DNA from: Girardinichthys multiradiatus
Lineage: Eukaryota > Chordata > Actinopteri > Cyprinodontiformes > Goodeidae
Length of the DNA stretch: 64,000 nucleotides
Reading direction: 5' to 3'
Assembly: GCF_021462225.1 (NCBI RefSeq)
Contig: NC_061797.1
Location: 22,777,093 to 22,841,092, forward strand
In this document: in pieces, positions 57,966 to 64,000 of the stretch
How the letters are laid out: each line of letters starts with the position of its first letter
How positions within the stretch are numbered: position 1 is the first letter of the stretch
The notes under the pieces: model-generated
The model's database searches: none
The model's input: only the letters and a program-made list of their open reading frames with translations
What the model was told of the DNA's origin: nothing
Position numbers and translations under genes: made by a program

Positions 57966-59574
57966 CAGGTCCTTCTCAAAATATTAGCATATTGTGATAA
58001 AGTTCATTATTTTCCATAATGTAATGATGAAAATTTAACATTCATATATTTTAGATTCATTGCACACTAACTGAAATATTTCAGGTCTTTTATTGTCTTA
58101 ATACGGATGATTTTGGCATACAGCTCATGAAAACCCAAAATTCCAATCTCACAAAATTAGCATATCTTTAAAAGGGTCTCTAAACGAGCTATGAACCTAA
58201 TTATCTGAATCAACGAGTTAACTCTAAACACCTGCAAAAGATTCCTGAGGCCTTTAAAACTCCCAGCCTGGTTCATCACTCAAAACCCCAATCATGGGTA
58301 AGACTGCCGACCTGACTGCTGTCCAGAAGGCCACTATTGACACCTCAAGCAAGAGGGTAAGACACAGAAAGAAATTTCTGAACGAATAGGCTGTTCCCAG
58401 AGTGCTGTATCAAGGCACCTCAGTGGGAAGTCTGTGGGAAGGAAAAGGTGTGGCAGAAAACGCTGCACAACGAGAAGAGGTGACCGGACCCTGAGGAAGA
58501 TTGTGGAGAAGGGCCGATTCCAGACCTTGGGGGACCTGCGGAAGCAGTGGACTGAGTCTGGAGTAGAAACATCCAGAGCCACCGTGCACAGGCGTGTGCA
58601 GGAAATGGGCTACAGGTGCCGCATTCCCCAGGTCAAGCCACTTTTGAACCAGAAACAGCGGCAGAAGCGCCTGACCTGGGCTACAGAGAAGCAGCACTGG
58701 ACTGTTGCTCAGTGGTCCAAAGTACTTTTTTCGGATGAAAGCAAATTCTGCATGTCATTCGGAAATCAAGGTGCCAGAGTCTGGAGGAAGACTGGGGAGA
58801 AGGAAATGCCAAAATGCCAGAAGTCCAGTGTCAAGTACCCACAGTCAGTGATGGTCTGGGGTGCCGTGTCAGCTGCTGGTGTTGGTCCACTGTGTTTTAT
58901 CAAGGGCAGGGTCAATGCAGCTAGCTATCAGGAGATTTTGGAGCACTTCATGCTTCCATCTGCTGAAAAGCTTTATGGAGATGAAGATTTCGTTTTTCAG
59001 CACGACCTGGCACCTGCTCACAGTGCCAAAACCACTGGTAAATGGTTTACTGACCATGGTATCACTGTGCTCAATTGGCCTGCCAACTCTCCTGACCTGA
59101 ACCCCATAGAGAATCTGTGGGATATTGTGAAGAGAACGTTGAGAGACTCAAGACCCAACACTCTGGATGAGCTAAAGGCCGCTATCGAAGCATCCTGGGC
59201 CTCCATAAGACCTCAGCAGTGCCACAGGCTGATTGCCTCCATGCCACGCCGCATTGAAGCAGTCATTTCTGCAAAAGGATTCCCGACCAAGTATTGAGTG
59301 CATAACTGTACATGATTATTTGAAGGTTGATGTTTTTTGTATTAAAAACACTTTTCTTTTATTGGTCGGATGAAATATGCTAATTTTGTGAGATAGGAAT
59401 TTTGGGTTTTCATGAGCTGTATGCCAAAATCATCTGTATTAAGACAATAAAAGACCTGAAATATTTCAGTTAGTGTGCAATGAATCTAAAATATATGAAT
59501 GTTAAATTTTCATCATGACATTATGGAAAATAATGAACTTTATCACAATATGCTAATATTTTGAGAAGGACCTG
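57966..59574 (+). mobile_element. Tc1-like transposon (DD34E family), copy C
   Basis: A complete 1609-bp element with TA on each side (57964-57965, 59575-59576) and 200-bp terminal inverted repeats at 57966-58165 and 59375-59574. Same length as copy A and very similar along its whole length. Confidence 0.95.
58294..59297 (+). pseudogene. Tc1 (DD34E) transposase with 1-nt frameshift, copy C
   Basis: Carries the same missing C after codon 17 as copy A (GACACCTCAAG near 58340), so the first 17 codons are out of frame with the rest. All other parts are open: basic linker, Asp148, Asp238, Glu273 and the GFPTKY end before TGA at 59295. Residue differences from copy A are few (for example RKRC for RKCC, RRVQ for RCVQ), and copy C agrees with B at these positions. 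Apart from the frameshift this is the best preserved copy in the window. Confidence 0.93.
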
Positions 59575-59576
59575 TA

Positions 59577-61590
59577 ATATCTTCATAAAAGCAGAGCAGC
59601 ATAATGTTATGCTCACTCTCACTGTGTAAAGTGGCTAATATAGTTGAGGAAGTCCTTTGACTTTACAGACAGGCATAATGGGTTGACTTCACAAGTATCT
59701 ATGGTGAAACAAATGACAGACTGAGATCTGGTGGTGTTCATCATATGATTTATTTTGTTATTTAGGGTCGTATGTTGTATTTAACTTGAGATTCATGAAT
59801 GAACATAAAAAGCCGGTGTAAACTGTGACAATAAAAAAGCTATTAAAGCTCTTTTCTGTTGGCATTATGCCAATAAAACTCTCCTACTCTTTTGTATTGG
59901 TTTGCATGTTTTCTCAACAATCACACATTTTATTGAATTTCCAAAAGTTTTAAAATGATCAGTTAATTTCTGCAGCAGCAATTCACTATTGCCCAGATGT
60001 TTAAAATGTCCTGCATAAAAATATTTTTCTAACGTTTAAGCAGAAAATAAAATAACGTGCATTTATTTAATCACATATTTGAGTAAGACCTTGTGCGGCA
60101 CTCAAACTAAACATCCATCTATAAAATTCTGTCAAAACAACTTTACACTAACAACAGTTGCTGAATCATGAAACTGTTTGTTATGGCTAAGATATGTAAA
60201 CAGTAATTTCCACATTCAGATATTTTATGGTTAGTGTTTTAATGTCCGTCACATTTTTTTGTCCATTTCACATGGTATCCTGTGTACAATGGAACGCTGA
60301 TTAGTTGTTGATATTGCTTCTGCTGACAGCAGAAATGATAGTGGATATAATTGAAAACTGAATATTCTTCAGCATGTAGCATTACTCGCATTACTCTTCA
60401 CCTTACTGTGGATTGGACCTAGGGGAACACAGAGATGGAAAATATGGGAGAGTACTGCTTCGTGTGGAGACAAATCAGATTGTCTTCACTCTCCATTTCA
60501 CCCTGCCTGCAAACTCTCCTCACACCCCCTCTTTCCCTATCCTCAAATAACGCATGCACATGCAGAGTTACAGCAACCCCTGCTGGCACTCAAGTGCAAC
60601 AAAAAGATTAATTCCCCAGCTCTGATAAGTTAATGTATTCATAGGAAACCCCACCGCAAGCAAGTAAAATGAAATACATTTCATCTCTGTATTCTGATGG
60701 TTTTTTTATGTTTCATTTTTTTCTGCTGTTCATCCCCATTGTTGGACTTGTTCCTTATCAAAGAGGGAACAGACATGGCATGCTAATATAAAATGGGACA
60801 CTTTTCATAGCAAATCACCAAAATCATTTTATTTTTCTCATAACAGTTTCTGAATATTTGTGCAAAAGACATGGTGCATATGCTTATGGATTAGTCCTGC
60901 TTCTTGGATACCTACAGTCCAAATATGCATAACACACTCATTTAAATAAATTATTCATTTAAAAAAAACACAATAGACTTAACTGTGACATGAATACACA
61001 ATCAGCATATTAGGATAAAAAAAAAATAATCTTTCCGGCTTTGATATTCATTTCTGCCATCTTGAACAGACATTACAGTAATGTACCATCAGGATGAACC
61101 CTCACACTGCCTGTAATTACCGTAGGTTCTGAGCTGTCTCGTGATAAGGTAATACTAACAGTAATCTTGCTTCTTATCTAATCAATAGATAAGTGCGTGT
61201 AGTATCCTTCAGTATACAGATGATGAGCTGGTCTGTTTTAACTGCAGTCTTTTGTCTATTCTAGTTTTTTTTCTAATCCATTAGTATCCCATGTATAAGG
61301 GCAGTAATTTAGACCTGATAATATATATGTATGTAATTCACTCTAAAAGAAGTAGTTTTCCAATACAGAAGGACAAGTGGCGATCAGGGCCCTGCAAAAG
61401 CATGACCTTTGGGATGCTGAAAATAAAAAAATATTCAAAGTGCACAATAGCTTAAGTAAGATTTCAGAACATTGTAGATACTTACATGTAAAATGATTTA
61501 GGCTGAAAGCAGACAAAAAAAGCAAAACAGTTTGAGAATTTCAATCTTCCATTTTTCCCCTCTTGTCTAATAGAAGCAACATAGAGAATA
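59577..61590. other. No recognised feature
   Basis: Two kilobases between copies C and D, AT-rich, no recognised repeat or coding domain. Confidence 0.45.
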
Positions 61591-61592
61591 TA

Positions 61593-62829
61593 CAGGTCCT
61601 TCTCAAAATATTAGCATATTGTGATAAAGTTCATTATTTTCCATAATGTCATGATGAAAATTTAACATTCATATATTTTAGATTCATTGCACACTAACTG
61701 AAATATTTCAGGTCTTTTATTGTCTTAATACGGATGATTTTGGCATACAGCCCATGAAAACTCAAAATTCCTATCTCACAAAATTAGCATATCATTAAAA
61801 GGGTCTCTAAACGAGCTATGAACCTAATCATCTGAATCAACGAGTTAACTCTAAACACCTGCAAAAGATTCCTGAGGCCTTTAAAACTCCCAGCCTGGTT
61901 CATCACTCAAAACCCCAATCATGGGTAAGACTGCTGACCTGACTGCTGTCCAGAAGGCCACTATTGACACCCTCAAGCAAGAGGGTAAGACACAGAAAGA
62001 AATTTCTGAACGAATAGGCTGTTCCCAGAGTGCTGTATCAAGGCACCTCAGTGGGAAGTCTGTGGGAAGGAAAAAGTGTGGCAGAAAACGCTGCACAACA
62101 AGAAGAGGTGACCGGACCCTGAGGAAGATTGTGGTGTTGGTCCACTGTGTTTTATCAAGGGCAGGGTCAATGCAGCTAGCTATCAGGAGATTTTGGAGCA
62201 CTTCATGCTTCCATCTGCTGAAAAGCTTTATGGAGATGAAGATTTCATTTTTCAGCACGACCTGGCACCTGCTCACAGTGCCAAAACCACTGGTAAATGG
62301 TTTACTGACCATGGTATCACTGTGCTCAATTGGCCTGCCAACTCTCCTGACCTGAACCCCATAGAGAATCTGTGGGATATTGTGAAGAGAACGTTGAGAG
62401 ACTCAAGACCCAACACTCTGGATGAGCTAAAGGCCGCTATCGAAGCATCCTGGGCCTCCATAAGACCTCAGCAGTGCCACAGGCTGATTGCCTCCATGCC
62501 ACGCCGCATTGAAGCAGTCATTTCTGCAAAAGGATTCCCGACCAAGTATTGAGTGCATAACTGTACATGATTATTTGAAGGTTGACGTTTTTTGTATTAA
62601 AAACACTTTTCTTATATTGGTCGGATGAAATATGCTAATTTTGTGAGATAGGAATTTTGGGTTTTCATGAGCTGTATGCCAAAATCATCCGTATTAAGAC
62701 AATAAAAGACCTGAAATATTTCAGTTAGTGTGCAATGAATCTAAAATATATGAATGTTAAATTTTCATCATGACATTATGGAAAATAATGAACTTTATCA
62801 CAATATGCTAATATTTTGAGAAGGACCTG
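61593..62829 (+). mobile_element. Tc1-like transposon (DD34E family), internally deleted copy D
   Basis: 1237 bp with TA flanks (61591-61592, 62830-62831) and both 200-bp terminal inverted repeats complete (61593-61792, 62630-62829). Relative to copy C it has the extra C at codon 18 and a 373-bp deletion inside the gene, which accounts exactly for its length. With both ends intact it could still be moved by transposase supplied in trans. Confidence 0.95.
61921..62552 (+). pseudogene. Tc1 (DD34E) transposase, internally deleted, copy D
   Basis: The start is intact and, unlike in A and C, in frame through the helix-turn-helix (KEISERIGCSQSAVS) and the basic CGRKRCTTRRGDR linker to Lys-Ile-Val at about residue 71. 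There a 373-bp deletion joins codon 71 to the middle of the catalytic domain in another frame, so the product ends after 144 residues with a foreign tail. Asp148 is deleted; Asp238 and Glu273 survive downstream in the other frame (to TGA at 62550). A 3-base TGG is shared by both sides of the junction. The predicted product is a DNA-binding part without catalysis. Confidence 0.92.
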
Positions 62830-62831
62830 TA

Positions 62832-63479
62832 GATTATTCATTAAATTTGCAACAGTGTCCTACACCCTTGCATCTAACTTTACTTTATCATTATGTGATT
62901 TCATCATTGCCCCTGTTTCCTTTTGCAGTGCAAATCCTTAGGCATGTGGCAGGAAATTGGTTTGGATGAAGCATGAACGGTAATACAGGATGAGGCCCAT
63001 TCAGCAGGCTCTCATTATACTTTCAGGTACATGAAAATGTAAGATAAAAACAATTTTCTTTTACTAGCAACACGGTCCATGTGTGGAAATGAAATTGTCA
63101 CAGGTCATCCTTTATCACATCAGAATAAAAGATGAGTCGGTGAAGAGATCTGCCCTTGAAATGTGTTGTCATTTCCATAGCACTGTATCAAACAGCAGCT
63201 GTCTGTACAGAGACAGCTAAAACTACATTCATGATTAAACAAGAAGAGCTAACAACTAAAATATTGCAAAATGGGACATGTTGCAAGAGGTTTGTCATTG
63301 ATTATGTAACATGCAAATGCCTCAAATATTGAAATAATTATAGTTGCAGACTTGCAAGTCAGTAAGATCCATGTCTGTAGCTATAATTACCATGTCCCTG
63401 TTCTTCTTTTTTTTTTTTGCTGTTGCAACCTGAAGGCACAGCAGCTCTTTAGGAACCTGAGTAAAACACAAAGTATAAG
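62832..63479. other. No recognised feature
   Basis: No recognised feature; a T run lies near 63408-63418. Confidence 0.4.
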
Positions 63480-63880
63480 GGAATGACTATTTTCCACCCC
63501 TAGAAAGTAAAGGCTGCCACAAATGGTCATTGCTAAAGAAGCTGGTTGTTCACAGAGTGCTATATCCAATCACATTTGTAGAAAGTTGAGTGATGGAAAA
63601 AAATGTGGTGGGAAAAGGTGCACCAGCAACAGGGATAACCACTACCTTGAGAGGATTGTCAAGCAAACTCCAAGCTAATTTGGGGGAGTTTCACAAGGAC
63701 TTGACTGAGGATGGAGTCAACACATCAGGAGAACCCACGCACAAATTCTACACATGAGCTACAAGCATCTTACCTGGGCTAAGGAGGAAAAGAACTGGAC
63801 TGTTGCTCAGTGGTCCAAAGTCCTCTTTTCAGATTAAAGTAAAGTTACCCCAGAGTTTTGTCAAGAGGAAGAAAAGAGAC
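63480..63880 (+). pseudogene. Decayed Tc1-like transposase, sister family of copies A-D
   Basis: From about 63523 the frame reads MVIAKEAGCSQSAISNHICR, KCGGKRCTSNRDNHYLERIV, and after shifts LTWAKEEKNWTVAQWSKVLF followed by SD and a stop. The same blocks occur in copies A-D (ERIGCSQSAVSRH, KCGRKRCTTRRGDR, LTWATEKQHWTVAQWSKVLF), but identity is clearly lower, so this is a related, older family. Terminal repeats of the A-D type are absent. The sequence fades after about 63880. Confidence 0.75.
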
Positions 63881-64000
63881 AACAGACAAGCATTTTGCAT
63901 GTTTCCACTGGTATTTTGGTAATTTATCTTTGGCTCCCAGGCTTTGACATTGGTTTCACTGATAAAAGTCAGGACTCCTTTATACCTTTAACTTACGTAC

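Noticed and set aside
58334..58697. Antisense frames of 80-140 codons over each Tc1 copy
   Set aside because: They recur identically at each copy opposite the transposase gene and are shadows of its codon pattern.
1..64000. CRISPR array, prokaryotic operon, ribosome binding sites, terminators
   Set aside because: No regularly spaced direct repeats with unique spacers, and every coding family found is a eukaryotic mobile element.

Overview
The window looks like non-coding nuclear DNA of a teleost fish. It is AT-rich with (TA)n and (CA)n microsatellites, and it is packed with repeat families I know from ray-finned fish: Tc1-like elements of several lineages, hAT elements of the ZMYM/TTF zinc-finger type, L2-like, Rex1/CR1-like and L1/Tx1-like LINEs, tRNA-derived SINEs, and TG...CA bounded LTR-like pieces. 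I found no host exon, rRNA or tRNA gene that I would defend. All convincing coding sequence belongs to mobile elements, and almost all of it is broken. The species cannot be named from the sequence alone.

Layout. 0-3 kb: a SINE split by a 1.6 kb retroposon that carries a small membrane-protein ORF. 3.5-8.7 kb: LINE pieces, a tRNA-type SINE, a hAT-like MITE between two (TA)n tracts, and an unclassified TG...CA repeat hit by a LINE tail beside a perfect hairpin. 10.1-14.4 kb: an L1-like remnant, a G/T-rich tract, and a nearly full-length decayed LINE on the minus strand. 14.4-16.4 kb: a second MITE copy and a Tc1 element with DD38E spacing. 16.9-24 kb: a local duplication whose source holds Tc1 copy A. 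24.8-28.7 kb: an L2-like LINE and a hAT remnant. 31.1-32.5 kb: second copy of the membrane-protein retroposon. 34.4-38.5 kb: LTR-like tracts and an L2-like LINE split by the second TG...CA repeat. 41.1-43.2 kb: a complete SINE with a 12-bp target duplication, next to Tc1 copy B. 43.7-49 kb: LINE and retroposon scraps. 50.2-53.2 kb: a Tc1 remnant and an LTR interrupted by a hAT element with an exact 8-bp duplication. 57-63.9 kb: a Sleeping-Beauty-like remnant, Tc1 copies C and D, and one more Tc1 relative.

How the parts relate. Copies A-D are one DD34E Tc1 family with 200-bp terminal inverted repeats. A and C share one frameshift, B has a nonsense codon and a changed catalytic residue, and D has lost 373 bp, so none can make its own transposase; spread of A and C probably used enzyme from elsewhere. 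The SINEs and the ORF-carrying retroposon end in tails that resemble LINE tails in the same window, which suggests LINE-SINE partnerships. The least explained object is the retroposon ORF, present twice, encoding about 100 residues with one membrane segment followed by a probable coiled coil.
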